Shown here in pieces: positions 43,426 to 52,839 of a stretch of DNA of 64,000 nucleotides (position 1 is the first letter of the stretch; every line of letters begins with the position of its first letter). The stretch is from Azotimanducus chitobiosivorans. Its GTDB lineage: Bacteria; Pseudomonadota; Gammaproteobacteria; Pseudomonadales; Azotimanducaceae. The position numbers and the translations under genes are program-made. The notes beneath the pieces are model-generated. The model ran no database searches and had not been told where the DNA came from. It saw only the letters and a program-made list of their open reading frames with translations. Where the stretch lies: contig OZ241339.1 in NCBI GenBank assembly GCA_965200235.1, forward strand, positions 2,170,001 through 2,234,000, read 5' to 3'.

Positions 43426-43539
43426 AATTTATTCCTCCAAGCTTGCTTGATTGAAGTTCATGTTCCTTTGGCCTGTGGATCGGCGAGAATCTGAACCTCT
43501 GTTAAGAACAGCTCACGCATCATAATTTATTTCTGTTAG

Positions 43540-43550
43540 TGTGTACACCA
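43540..43550. promoter_or_regulatory. Operator-like motif TGTGTACACCA between divergent genes
   Basis: Contains the palindrome GTGTACAC and matches TGTGCACACCA at 36929-36939 in 10 of 11 bases. It lies 115 bp from the amidohydrolase start and 47 bp from the SnoaL-like start. Confidence 0.3.
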
Positions 43551-43596
43551 CTTTTACAGACCTAGGAGCCTGCGCCTAAAAGGAAGGGAACCGCCT

Positions 43597-44010
43597 ATGA
43601 AAAACAGCACCCTAAGTGCAAAGCTCGATATACAGGAGCTGGCAGCGCGCTATTGCGACGGCGCTGACCGGCAGGAATGGGAAAAGGTTGTCGCGCTGTT
43701 TGACGAGGATGGTGAATTCGACGCATCGTCAGTGTATGGGCAGACAATGCACGGACACGCGGAGATCCTGCAATTCATGCGCTCCGCGCCCGCTTGCCTT
43801 GGACACCACCCGACCGGCCTCTTCTCCACCATCGAATCAGAGTCGGCGGCTCGTGCGCGTCTGAAAATGCTGACGCTGTTCAAGAGCAGTACGTTTACAG
43901 TTGACTACGACTGGGAACTGACCCGCACCAATGGACAATGGCGAATTAAGAAGCAGGTCATTTCGGTCATTAGCCAGCAATCGCATCGGGCGCATCGAGA
44001 AAGTGCCTGA
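43597..44010 (+). CDS. SnoaL/NTF2-like fold protein
   Basis: 137 residues; AAGGAAGGG upstream of the ATG. The start LDIQELAARYCDGADRQEWEKVVALFDEDGEFDA is typical of the SnoaL_4 group, in which the His or Tyr-Asp site serves isomerases, dehydratases or hydratases. The C-terminal strand DYDWELTRTNGQWRIKKQVI fits. It stands alone between an amidohydrolase and a ferredoxin gene. Confidence 0.75.
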   Translation: MKNSTLSAKLDIQELAARYCDGADRQEWEKVVALFDEDGEFDASSVYGQTMHGHAEILQFMRSAPACLGHHPTGLFSTIESESAARARLKMLTLFKSSTFTVDYDWELTRTNGQWRIKKQVISVISQQSHRAHRESA

Positions 44011-44043
44011 GCGGCGCGATTTAGGAGCCTGCACCGTAGGAAG

Positions 44044-44364
44044 TCAATACTGTGATGCAGGAAGCTCTATCTCGATGCCCTCCATGTCCTCGCTGACTAG
44101 GATTTGACAACTGAGCCGACTGGTGTCTTTTCTATCGATGGCCGCTTCGAGCATGGCATCCTCCATGTCACCCATCTCGCCCACGATTGGCGCGTACTTT
44201 TCACTGATATAGCAATGACAGGTCGCGCACGTACAAGAGCCGCCGCAGTCTGCCATAATCCCAGGCACGCCATTGTCGATAGCCGCTTGCATCAGCGAGG
44301 AACCCACTTCGGCCTCAATACTGTATTCACTTCCTACAGAATCAACGAACCTGATCATCACCAT
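44044..44364 (-). CDS. [2Fe-2S] ferredoxin, adrenodoxin type
   Basis: 106-residue electron carrier. Cluster ligands are Cys40, Cys46, Cys49 and Cys86, giving the exact C-x5-C-x2-C-x36-C spacing of adrenodoxin/putidaredoxin ferredoxins. The region after the third Cys (EKYAPIVGEMGDMEDAML) is the usual partner-binding acidic helix. Such ferredoxins reduce class I P450s; the P450 genes in this window are the obvious partners. No ferredoxin reductase gene is present in the window. Confidence 0.93.
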   Translation of the reverse strand: MVMIRFVDSVGSEYSIEAEVGSSLMQAAIDNGVPGIMADCGGSCTCATCHCYISEKYAPIVGEMGDMEDAMLEAAIDRKDTSRLSCQILVSEDMEGIEIELPASQY

Positions 44365-44463
44365 GGATACTGCACCTTCACGTTCACAAAATATACGTTA
44401 ATCTTGATGGGCTGGCCTGCGGGTAATTGTATCTGACTTATTCGAATCGCGAGTGTAAAGCGC

Positions 44464-45276
44464 ATGGCTACAGGCAAACATATTCTTCTGGAAAGATTGG
44501 ACGGCGGGATCGTTCGGCTCACACTGAACCGGCCGGACGCGCTCAATGCCTTCACATTCGCCATGTATATCGAATTGGCGGAGTTGCTGGAATCAATTTC
44601 CGCCGATCCTAAGGTGCGGGCGGTCATACTGACAGGGGCAGGACGTGGCTTTTGCGCCGGGCACGACACGATCAGCGGCGGCAATCCGGACTGGGTGCCG
44701 CAAGATCTTGGTTTCGCCCAGCGCGCCTTTTATCTAATGCGCAAGATGTCTGGCTTGCCGGTTCAGATGCAAAATCTGTCGCAGCCGATCATTGCCGCGG
44801 TCAATGGACCCGCTGCCGGGATCGGCTTCTCCCTCGCGCTGGCTGCGGATATCTGCATTGCGGCGGACACTGCCAAGTTCGTCAACGCCACGCTGAACGT
44901 GGGCACAGGCTGTGAATTTGGGTTAAGCTACCTGCTACCTCGGGCAGTGGGCATCAAGAAGGCGACTGAGATCATGTACACCACGAGGCCGATCCTATCT
45001 GAAGAGGCCGAGCGTATTGGCCTCGTGAGCAAAGTGGTGGCCAAGGATGACTTGCAGCGCTGTGCGATGGAAGTGGCCGATCAGATCGCTCAAAACATAC
45101 CGCTCGGAATCAGCATGACCAAGAAAGTGCTCATGAGCAACTTGGGCGCCGGCTCTCTGGCGCAGGCAATCGAGTATGAAAACGCCGCCGTTGCTCTGGT
45201 GCAAACCACCGACGACAAAACCGAGAAAGTGAAGGCGCGCTTTGAAAAGCGGCCGCCTAAGTTCCTCAATACCTGA
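44464..45276 (+). CDS. Enoyl-CoA hydratase (crotonase) family protein
   Basis: 270 residues. First oxyanion segment TGAGRGFCAGHDTISG, second VNGPAAGIGFSLALAADICIAAD, then VNATLNVGTGCEFGLSYLLPRAVG. It starts a compact plus-strand run with the ACAD pair (24 bp, then a 4-bp overlap), so it probably hydrates the enoyl-CoA made by those dehydrogenases. Confidence 0.86.
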   Translation: MATGKHILLERLDGGIVRLTLNRPDALNAFTFAMYIELAELLESISADPKVRAVILTGAGRGFCAGHDTISGGNPDWVPQDLGFAQRAFYLMRKMSGLPVQMQNLSQPIIAAVNGPAAGIGFSLALAADICIAADTAKFVNATLNVGTGCEFGLSYLLPRAVGIKKATEIMYTTRPILSEEAERIGLVSKVVAKDDLQRCAMEVADQIAQNIPLGISMTKKVLMSNLGAGSLAQAIEYENAAVALVQTTDDKTEKVKARFEKRPPKFLNT

Positions 45277-45299
45277 TCGGGATAGAGCAAGCGCTTGGT

Positions 45300-46391
45300 A
45301 TGAAGGAGGAATTCCGTGACAGCGTTGCGTCTGTACTCAAGGCAGAATGTGACACCTTACGTCTCCACGCATACGTTGACGGGAGAAATAATCTCGATCT
45401 GGATCTCTGGGAGCACGCAACCCAACTGGGGTGGCTAGGCGCGATTGTAGAAGAGGAATTCGATGGTCTAGGTCAGGATTTCTCGATGATTCCCCTGTTC
45501 CACAGGGAGTTTGGCCATTATCTCGCGGCGGGTGACTTTATCAGCACTCACACGTTTACAGCGACGCTCCAGGCAATCAACGACGCGGACTTTTCCAAGC
45601 AGTACCTGCCTGCGCTGGCCGCTGGCCGCATTAAGCCACTTGTGCCGGTCACCGACGATCACATCGCGCTCGAAGTCAAAGACGGCGTATTGCAGGGCAT
45701 CAGCGGCCCCTTGCTCGGACCGGCAGGCGCCTCGATTGGCGCGGTGAGAGCAACAGCAGAGAACGGCGATCCAGCAATTGCTATTGTTGACACGGACACC
45801 CGCGGATGCACAATCAATGACCTGCCCGTTCTCGACCAAACACGGCGGAAGCTCTATACCCTTGAGTGCAGTGACCTACAACCACTCGTCGTCTTGCAGG
45901 ATGACCGATTCAAACGGGCGGATCGTGCCCTCAATACCAGCGGCCGACTGGCCACGGCCAGTGATTCAATAGGGGTGGGCTATCGAGCACTGGAGTCCAC
46001 TGTTGCCTACCTCAGTGAACGTCAGCAGTTCGGGCGGCCGATCGCGTCCTTGCAAGCGATTCAACATCGTTGCGCCAATATCGCCAAAGATCTCAAGCTT
46101 GCACAGTGCCAGTTGGAAGCCGCGCTCGCACAACTTCTCAACGGCGACGACGACGGTAACGACAGTGCGACGTGGATAGCACTCGCCAAGGCGGAGTGCG
46201 ACGAAGCATCAACCCAAGCGGCAGCCGAGTCCATCCAATTGCATGGCGGCGTTGGCTTCACCTGGGAGTACGACTGTCATTTTTTCCTGCACAGAACGAG
46301 GCTGAACGAGCAGTTTTTCGGCAGTCCCAACGACCTTCGGGGTGACGCCTTGGATCGCTTGACGTCCGACTTTCGGCCAACATCACAGTGA
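45300..46391 (+). CDS. Acyl-CoA dehydrogenase, beta-like subunit
   Basis: 363 residues. N-terminal helical domain (LGWLGAIVEEEFDGLGQDFSMIPLFHREFGHYL), a weak middle domain and the C-terminal helices (YLSERQQFGRPIASLQAIQHRCANIA, IQLHGGVGFTWEYDCHFFLHRTRL). The next ACAD gene overlaps its stop by four bases. In steroid-type alpha2beta2 ACADs one subunit keeps the catalytic base and the other the FAD contacts. This gene is the more divergent of the pair. Confidence 0.85.
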   Translation: MKEEFRDSVASVLKAECDTLRLHAYVDGRNNLDLDLWEHATQLGWLGAIVEEEFDGLGQDFSMIPLFHREFGHYLAAGDFISTHTFTATLQAINDADFSKQYLPALAAGRIKPLVPVTDDHIALEVKDGVLQGISGPLLGPAGASIGAVRATAENGDPAIAIVDTDTRGCTINDLPVLDQTRRKLYTLECSDLQPLVVLQDDRFKRADRALNTSGRLATASDSIGVGYRALESTVAYLSERQQFGRPIASLQAIQHRCANIAKDLKLAQCQLEAALAQLLNGDDDGNDSATWIALAKAECDEASTQAAAESIQLHGGVGFTWEYDCHFFLHRTRLNEQFFGSPNDLRGDALDRLTSDFRPTSQ

Positions 46392-47575
46392 TTCTGAACC
46401 ATAGAGACGATTTCTCGGCGCTGCGCAGCGCGCTTCGGGCATGGCTGGCAGATACGCTTCCAAGTGACTGGTTCGAGCACATGGTCGGCGCGACAGAAGA
46501 AGATTCCTTGCAGTTTCAACGAGATTGGTTCAGTTCGCTTGAGAGCGAGTGCTTGGCTACCGCCCACTGGCCGACGCGCTGGGGTGGCGTCAACCTATCG
46601 CTGTCCGCTCAGTCAATCATTTACGAGGAGCTGGCGAGGGTCAATGCGCCCATGATCCCCGCCTATGTGATCTCCCTCTACCACCTGCCCGCGACGCTCG
46701 CTGAGTTCGGCACGCCGGAACAACGTGATCGATATCTACCCGCGGTCAGGAACGAAGGTGTGATCTGGTGCCAGGGCTTTTCAGAACCAGGTGCTGGCTC
46801 AGACTTGGCGTCACTCAAAACCCAGGCTGTCCGCGACGGTGACTATTATGTGGTCAACGGGCAAAAGGTCTGGTCGTCCTATGCGCACGGCGCCAAGCAT
46901 TGCCTCTTGCTGGTGCGAACCAGCAATGAAGGTTCGAAGCACGCTGGCATCACCTACCTGATCGTGGATATGGATACCCCGGGCATCGATGTACGGCCAA
47001 TTGTGCAAGCCGATGGCGCGAGGCTCGATTTTGCGGAAGTTTTCTATGAGGACGTGCGCGTGCCGGTGGAAAACCTGATCGGCGAAGAAAACCAAGGCTG
47101 GCAGATCGCGCAGACAACGCTCGCAGCTGAACGCGGCGTCATTATTCTCGAAAAAGCGCTGCGCTGGCGGGTGCAGTTGAAGACGATGCTGCATCAGGCG
47201 CAGCAATCCAACGCCTACTGGCTGCAAGATGCTCAGTTACGCCGTGAATACGCACGTTTGATGGGCAAAATGGAAGGTGTGGTGACCTTGGCAAGACGTG
47301 TCATCAGCGAAAATGAGCGCGGCGAACTTCGCTCCATGACACCCGCCTACACCAAGATTTTGTGCAGTGAGCTGGCCCAGGAAATCCATTCCTGGCGCGC
47401 ACGAACCGCAGGTATCGAGGCGCAGCTGGTCGCACCGAAGAATCACTTGGTGGAAATCACCAATCACCCAATGTCGGATTACCTGAGGTCATGGGCTTTG
47501 ACTATTTCCGGCGGTTCAAACGAAATAATGCGCAACCTCATTGCCCAACGCGACTTGGGGATGCCGAAGCGTTAA
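46388..47575 (+). CDS. Acyl-CoA dehydrogenase, alpha-like subunit
   Basis: 395 residues from GTG 46388 overlapping the upstream stop (GTGA). FAD/substrate regions WCQGFSEPGAGSDLASLKTQA and VNGQKVWSSYAHGAKHCLLLVRT; the C-terminus ends LTISGGSNEIMRNLIAQRDLGMP, the usual ACAD terminus. It should form a heteromer with the product of the overlapping upstream gene and pass electrons to ETF. Confidence 0.9.
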   Translation: MILNHRDDFSALRSALRAWLADTLPSDWFEHMVGATEEDSLQFQRDWFSSLESECLATAHWPTRWGGVNLSLSAQSIIYEELARVNAPMIPAYVISLYHLPATLAEFGTPEQRDRYLPAVRNEGVIWCQGFSEPGAGSDLASLKTQAVRDGDYYVVNGQKVWSSYAHGAKHCLLLVRTSNEGSKHAGITYLIVDMDTPGIDVRPIVQADGARLDFAEVFYEDVRVPVENLIGEENQGWQIAQTTLAAERGVIILEKALRWRVQLKTMLHQAQQSNAYWLQDAQLRREYARLMGKMEGVVTLARRVISENERGELRSMTPAYTKILCSELAQEIHSWRARTAGIEAQLVAPKNHLVEITNHPMSDYLRSWALTISGGSNEIMRNLIAQRDLGMPKR

Positions 47576-47605
47576 GCAAAATTTAATTGACTGAGGAGAA
47601 CACTC

Positions 47606-48124
47606 ATGAACTTTATTCAGCATACGGAGACTTGGGCGCGGGGCGAGATTTTCGAAGCCACGCTCGGCGCTGCCTGCGGCGTTGTCTTGATAGTCGTAGC
47701 GATCATTTTCTGGAAGTACGGAGCAGGCATCTACGCCAAGGCCGTCATCGCCCCAGTCGCTGTCGTGGGCTTGCTGCTGGTCCTAGGCACGACGCCGGGG
47801 CTGTACACCTACTCGAACAACCTCGAAAAATACAAGGTCGCCTACCAACAGGACGCCGCGCAGTTCATCTCCGACGAAAAGGCACGGATAGAAAAATTTG
47901 ACAGGCTCTACACCATGACGAAAGTGTTTGCCACGGTGTTCTTGATTGCCGCGATCTTGATTTTCTGGTTCAGCGGCAGCGCGACGCTCAAGGGGGTTGG
48001 TATCGGTCTCATCCTGGTCGCGATGGCGGGATTGGTTTTCGACTATTTCTCAGAAGGTCGAGCGGAGGCATACTATCAGCAGATCATGTCCGCTCAGGAA
48101 TCCTTCGAGCCTCGTGAACGGTAA
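47606..48124 (+). CDS. Membrane protein with about four transmembrane helices, function unknown
   Basis: 172 residues; GGAGA before the ATG. Hydrophobic segments are ACGVVLIVVAIIFW, AVIAPVAVVGLLLVLGTT, VFATVFLIAAILIFWF and GVGIGLILVAMAGLVFDYF; a ~45-residue charged loop (YKVAYQQDAAQFISDEKARIEKFDRLY) separates the pairs. It lies 30 bp after the ACAD pair, so it may help uptake or storage of the substrate. No family recognised. Confidence 0.65.
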   Translation: MNFIQHTETWARGEIFEATLGAACGVVLIVVAIIFWKYGAGIYAKAVIAPVAVVGLLLVLGTTPGLYTYSNNLEKYKVAYQQDAAQFISDEKARIEKFDRLYTMTKVFATVFLIAAILIFWFSGSATLKGVGIGLILVAMAGLVFDYFSEGRAEAYYQQIMSAQESFEPRER

Positions 48125-48921
48125 TACTCACGCACGTTTGACAGGTCCGGCTGCACGCCGTAGATACCCAAGCCACCATCGACGTGCACGATGGTTCCGT
48201 TGATGTAGGCGGCGCCATCAGAGGCAAGAAAGAGCGCAGTGTGCGCGATTTCGGAGGTCTCGCCGATTCGACCGGACGGTATTGAGATTTTGAATTCGTT
48301 CATAATCTCAGGCGTGTTGTTGATCTTTTCCGTCGCCGGCGTTTTGATCAATCCGGGCGCAATGGCGACCACTCGAATACCCAAGTGGCGCAACTCATCG
48401 GCCGCCATTTCAGTGAGTTTATTTGCGCCGGCTTTGGCCGCCGCATAGGGTGTCAGACCCGCGGCATTAATGGTGGCTGTCACCGAGGTGATATTGACAA
48501 TCACGCCGCCGCCGCCCTGCTGTCGAAATTGGCGGCCTTGGTGCTTGATGCAGAAAAAGAACCCCTTCAAGTTCAGGTCCACATTCCAGTCCCAAAACGA
48601 CTCTTCCATTTCCAAGAGCGGTTGGCTGCCGCCTGCGCCCGCGCAGTTCAGACAAACGTCGAGCCGTCCAAACTTCTTCACGACGGCCTTCACAGCCGAT
48701 TCAACCTGCGCTTCATTCGTCACATCGGTGACCAGAGACTGACAGGGCGTGCCCAGCTCAGATGCCAAGCTTTCTAACCCACTGCCATCGACATCAGTGG
48801 CCAGCACCTTCGCGCCGCTGAGGTGAAACGCGCGCGCGACTTCACGCCCGATGCCGCTTGCCGCGCCAGAGACCAGAACCGACTTGCCTGAGAAATCAAA
48901 GTGACTGTATGCGTCCGACAT
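48094..48921 (-). CDS. Short-chain dehydrogenase/reductase
   Basis: 275 residues. SGAASGIG at the cofactor loop, NCAG, Ser in VNITSVTATI, Tyr-Lys in YAAAKAGANK, and YINGTIVHVDGGLGIYGVQ near the end. Converges on the membrane-protein gene, overlapping it by 31 bp, and is divergent from the hydrolase at 49013. Confidence 0.87.
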   Translation of the reverse strand: MSDAYSHFDFSGKSVLVSGAASGIGREVARAFHLSGAKVLATDVDGSGLESLASELGTPCQSLVTDVTNEAQVESAVKAVVKKFGRLDVCLNCAGAGGSQPLLEMEESFWDWNVDLNLKGFFFCIKHQGRQFRQQGGGGVIVNITSVTATINAAGLTPYAAAKAGANKLTEMAADELRHLGIRVVAIAPGLIKTPATEKINNTPEIMNEFKISIPSGRIGETSEIAHTALFLASDGAAYINGTIVHVDGGLGIYGVQPDLSNVREYYRSRGSKDS

Positions 48922-49012
48922 AAGAACTTACCTCTATTCACTCATTCAGGCTTGGACTATACTGCCGGAACAGCATGTTGTCATTCCATATAAGCGCTGG
49001 CAGAGCATTTCA

Positions 49013-49960
49013 TTGGATATTCAAAGGATTCATCCCGAAGTCAGAAAGATTGTCAAACGCATCCCTAACTTCCCCGTACACAATCGCACCGTCGTCAAGT
49101 TCAGCGGTTTTGTGATGAATCTCGTTACCAAGAAGAGAAGCCTGATTGATGGTGTCAAAATTTCCAACATACGCTTGGGAGATGCCAGCATACGCCTCTA
49201 CCGCCCAGCGAGTGAGCTTTCAGGTGCTGCGCTGATGTGGATCCACGGCGGCGGCCTGATCGGCGGCAATTCAGCCATGAATGATCAGCTATGTGCCGAT
49301 TACGCCAACGACTTGAAGGCAATTGTTGTCTCAGTCGGCTACAGACTGGCCCTGAAAGCGCCGTTTCCAGCAGCTATCGACGATTGCTACAGCGCTTGGC
49401 AGTGGCTGCTCGCAGAAGCAGATACCCTCGGTGTCGATACTTCGCGCATCGTTGTCTCTGGCCAAAGTGCCGGCGGTGGTCTGGCAGCGAATCTGACACA
49501 CCGTATTCATGACGAGGGCGGTGTACAACCAATCGCCCAGTCCCTGCTCTGCCCAATGCTTGACGACCGAACCGCCACCCGTCGGGAGCTCGACGCGATG
49601 AATCACCGAATTGTCAACAACAGCTTCATCCGCTGCGCTTGGACCTATTACCTGGAACAGGCGCCAGGCGCCGCCAATACGCCGGACTACGCAGTTGCCG
49701 CGCGCAGGAAAGATCTCAGCGGCCTGCCACAAGCTTGGATGAGTATCGGCGATGTTGATCTGTTCTACGATGAGGTCTGTGAGTATGCTCGGCGCTTGAA
49801 AGACAGTGGCGTGGACTGCCATCTGCACGTGACCCCGATGGGCCCTCACGGCTTCGAAAACGTGGCGCCAGAGGCGTCAATCACCAAGGAATTGTTTGCC
49901 GACAACTTTCAATTTCTTCGCCGGGTGCTGAATCAGGCGCCTTCCCTGCAAGCAGCATAG
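49013..49960 (+). CDS. Alpha/beta hydrolase (HSL-family esterase/lipase)
   Basis: 315 residues from a TTG; no ATG start is available. Oxyanion motif MWIHGGGLIGGN, nucleophile elbow VVSGQSAGGGLAAN, Asp in SIGDVDLFYDE and His in GPHGFENV. Unlike the hydrolase at 37887 it lacks a membrane anchor. It starts a plus-strand run with two SDRs, which suggests ester cleavage followed by alcohol oxidation. Confidence 0.85.
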   Translation: MDIQRIHPEVRKIVKRIPNFPVHNRTVVKFSGFVMNLVTKKRSLIDGVKISNIRLGDASIRLYRPASELSGAALMWIHGGGLIGGNSAMNDQLCADYANDLKAIVVSVGYRLALKAPFPAAIDDCYSAWQWLLAEADTLGVDTSRIVVSGQSAGGGLAANLTHRIHDEGGVQPIAQSLLCPMLDDRTATRRELDAMNHRIVNNSFIRCAWTYYLEQAPGAANTPDYAVAARRKDLSGLPQAWMSIGDVDLFYDEVCEYARRLKDSGVDCHLHVTPMGPHGFENVAPEASITKELFADNFQFLRRVLNQAPSLQAA

Positions 49961-49969
49961 GACTCAAGA

Positions 49970-50704
49970 ATGAATCGATTGGAAAACAAGATTGCGGCCA
50001 TCACGGGCGGCGTGTCCGGCATCGGCTTGGCGACTGCCAAGAGGTTTCTCGACGAGGGCGCATGCGTCGCGATATTCGACCTGAACGATCCCAAAGATGT
50101 CGTGGCTGCACTCGGCGACCGCGTGATGGGCTACCAAGGCAGCGTCACTGACAAGCAAGACTTGGACAGCTTCTACGCGCTGGTCAAGGAGACATACGGC
50201 GGGCTGGATATCATCTTCGCGAACGCCGGCAACGGCAAGTACACCAACGTCAAGAAAGAACAGGGCGATTCGTGGGACCTGATGCTTGATGTGCACACCA
50301 AAGGCGTGTTCTTTACGATTCAGAAAGCCCTGCCGTACCTGAATGACGGGGCGTCGATTGTCATCACGTCTTCCAACGCGGGCGTACAGGGCTTTCCCTA
50401 CCTGTCGGCCTACAGCGCCGCCAAAGCGGCAAGCGCTGCGCTGGCGCGGTCACTGTCCGTGGACTTCAAGGAGCGAAAAATTCGCGTCAATTCGATCGCG
50501 CCCGGTTTGATCGATACGCCGGGGCATCAAGTCATGAACGTACCCCGCGAGGATGTCATTTCTGCTGGAAAGACGCTGAATGTCCTCGGGCGCGCGGGAA
50601 CACCCGAAGAAATCGCCAACACGGTGTTGTTCCTCGCGTCCGACGAGTCTTCATTCATCGTCGGCACCAATGTCCTCGTGGACGGCGGACAGCTTCTGAT
50701 TTAG
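49970..50704 (+). CDS. Short-chain dehydrogenase/reductase
   Basis: 244 residues, 9 bp after the esterase gene. TGGVSGIG, NAGNGKYTNV at the NNAG position, Ser in ITSSNAGVQG, Tyr-Lys in YSAAKAASAAL, and the typical VDGG near the C-terminus. Probably cotranscribed with the esterase and the SDR that follows. Confidence 0.88.
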   Translation: MNRLENKIAAITGGVSGIGLATAKRFLDEGACVAIFDLNDPKDVVAALGDRVMGYQGSVTDKQDLDSFYALVKETYGGLDIIFANAGNGKYTNVKKEQGDSWDLMLDVHTKGVFFTIQKALPYLNDGASIVITSSNAGVQGFPYLSAYSAAKAASAALARSLSVDFKERKIRVNSIAPGLIDTPGHQVMNVPREDVISAGKTLNVLGRAGTPEEIANTVLFLASDESSFIVGTNVLVDGGQLLI

Positions 50705-50757
50705 GCTATTGATTACTTACTACCCAAAAGCAAAGCATCACTTGGAGACCATTCACT

Positions 50758-51582
50758 ATGGATAAAATCGCGTTGGTTACTGGCGCATCCGCAGGCATCG
50801 GCTGGGACATTGCCAGCTATCTCAACAAGAAGGGGTTTACCGTCGTGGCCGCAGCCCGTCGTCTCGAAAAAATGAGCGCCTTACAGGACGAAGGCATCTA
50901 CACCGTATCCTTGGACATCAGCGACTCTGATTCTATTGACAATGCCCTCGCGGACATTCGGGAGAATGTCGGAGAGATCGACATCCTCGTCAATAATGCG
51001 GGGGTCATGTATATGGCGCCCGCGGAGCTCGCGGATCTCGACGAGATACGGCACCTCTACAATGTAAATTTCTTCGGCTTGATTGAGCTGACGCAAAAGT
51101 GCCTGGCACATATGCGGGCGCAGCAATGGGGGCGAGTACTGAACGTCACCTCCGTTGGCGGCCTTGTGAGCATGCCCTTCAACAGCGTCTACCAATCCGG
51201 CAAGTTCGCCTTGGAAGGCTGGAGCCGAGGCCTGAAACAGGAAGTGAGAAAATTCGGTATTGGCGTTTCAACCATTCGCCCCGGCAGCATAAAAAGCGAA
51301 ATTTACGACACCACCTTCGCTGCTGAAGAAGATAGCTATGACTGGGCAGGTCCCTACAAGGAAGATTTCGTTCGCGTGCTGAATCAATTGGAAGCGTTTG
51401 GCAACCAGTACGGCAGTGAGCCAGCGTGTATTTCAGAGCTCGTCTATGAAGCGATCACCTCCGAATCGCCTCGAGTCGGCTACATAGGGCCGACACGCAT
51501 CGAAGAAATATTACACAAAGACATGCGCACACTGACCGAGGATGAACGCGACGCGCGCGTTGCCGAGACTTGGGGGATGTAA
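50758..51582 (+). CDS. Short-chain dehydrogenase/reductase (paralogue 2)
   Basis: 274 residues. TGASAGIG, NNAG, Ser in VTSVGGL, and YQSGKFALEG. Near-identical layout to the SDR at 26285-27118, including RRLEKM, DIRENVGEIDILVNNAGV and TIRPGSIKSEIY, but with a different C-terminal substrate loop. It converges on the thiolase gene. Confidence 0.88.
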   Translation: MDKIALVTGASAGIGWDIASYLNKKGFTVVAAARRLEKMSALQDEGIYTVSLDISDSDSIDNALADIRENVGEIDILVNNAGVMYMAPAELADLDEIRHLYNVNFFGLIELTQKCLAHMRAQQWGRVLNVTSVGGLVSMPFNSVYQSGKFALEGWSRGLKQEVRKFGIGVSTIRPGSIKSEIYDTTFAAEEDSYDWAGPYKEDFVRVLNQLEAFGNQYGSEPACISELVYEAITSESPRVGYIGPTRIEEILHKDMRTLTEDERDARVAETWGM

Positions 51583-51606
51583 CAATCGCAGGGGTAGCGC
51601 TTCAAA

Positions 51607-52824
51607 TTACGCCCGTTCAATAATCATGCCCGGCGCCATCCCTCCTGCGGCGCACATAGTCACCAGCCCGGTGCTGAGATCGCGGCGCTCCAATTCATCA
51701 AGCAGCACCCCCAAGAGGACACCGCCGGTCGCGCCGGTAGGATGGCCCAAGGCGATCGCACCGCCATTGACGTTGAGCTGATCGTGTGGCACATCCAAGT
51801 GTCTCATGAACCGCAAGGGCACAACGGCAAAGGCTTCGTTGACCTCGAACAGATCGATATCGCCAATCGCCATGCCGGCTCTGTCGAGCAGCTTTCTGGC
51901 AGACGCGCAGGGCTCGTTCAAATTGTATTCCGGGCTGCCCGCGGCATGCGCCATGGAGACAATCTTGGCGCGCGGCTTCAGGCCGTGTGCCTTGGCATAC
52001 TCGGATGACGCAATCACCACGCCTGAAGCGCAATCGGCACCCACCGAAGAATTGCCGGCATGGTGCACATGATCAATATCAAGATTCGGCCACTTCATCC
52101 GAGCAATGTCGCCAAAGCTATGGTGCTCATCCATCGGGTAATCCATCATCGCCCTGAATGATGGCTCCAGCGTTGCCAGTACTTCCGCCGTGGTACCCGG
52201 ACGATGGAGTTCTTCCGTGCCCGTCGCCAAGCTGCCGTCATCGCGAAAAATGGGGATCAGGCTTTTCTCAAAGTAGCCGTTCTCGACCGCACGGCACGCA
52301 CGTTGTTGGCTGGCAGCCGCATAGTGATCGACATCCTCGCGGCTGAAACCTTCTTCGGTGGCAATGATGTCAGCGGAAATGCCAACGCCTGTGATCGGGT
52401 GCATCTCACGCAGATGCATATTGCCCCTGTCCGTGTCGAGCCGGTACGCGGATGTCATCGATGGCATTTCGATGCCACCGGAGACGACCAGATCCTGCAC
52501 ATCAGCCATCACGGCGGTCGCAGCCATGATGGAGGCGGCCATTCCAGAGCCACAAAAGTGGTCCACCGTCGAGCCACTGGTCTCGTACCACCCCGCGTCG
52601 AGCGCCGCCATGCGCGCGATACTCCCGCCCTGCTCGGCCTGCTGATTATTGCAGCCGATAATCGCCTGCTCGATATCTTGGTTGTTGAGTTGGTTGCGCT
52701 CTTCCAACGCCGACAGAATCTGTGACAACAGGCGCTGCGGATGAATGCCAACGAGCGAACCCTTGCCCTCTTTGGGAATGCCTCGCGGCGAGCGTGCCAC
52801 GTCAATAATCCAAGCTTCTCTCAT
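51607..52824 (-). CDS. Acetyl-CoA acyltransferase (thiolase)
   Basis: 405 residues. Nucleophile Cys in VDHFCGSGMAASI, His in NGGAIALGHPTGATGG and the second Cys in TMCAAGGMAPGMI. It cleaves a 3-ketoacyl-CoA to release acetyl- or propionyl-CoA. It follows an HSD10-like dehydrogenase by 15 bp, so the two give the last steps of a beta-oxidation turn. Confidence 0.93.
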   Translation of the reverse strand: MREAWIIDVARSPRGIPKEGKGSLVGIHPQRLLSQILSALEERNQLNNQDIEQAIIGCNNQQAEQGGSIARMAALDAGWYETSGSTVDHFCGSGMAASIMAATAVMADVQDLVVSGGIEMPSMTSAYRLDTDRGNMHLREMHPITGVGISADIIATEEGFSREDVDHYAAASQQRACRAVENGYFEKSLIPIFRDDGSLATGTEELHRPGTTAEVLATLEPSFRAMMDYPMDEHHSFGDIARMKWPNLDIDHVHHAGNSSVGADCASGVVIASSEYAKAHGLKPRAKIVSMAHAAGSPEYNLNEPCASARKLLDRAGMAIGDIDLFEVNEAFAVVPLRFMRHLDVPHDQLNVNGGAIALGHPTGATGGVLLGVLLDELERRDLSTGLVTMCAAGGMAPGMIIERA

Positions 52825-52839
52825 GGCTATTTCTCCAGC

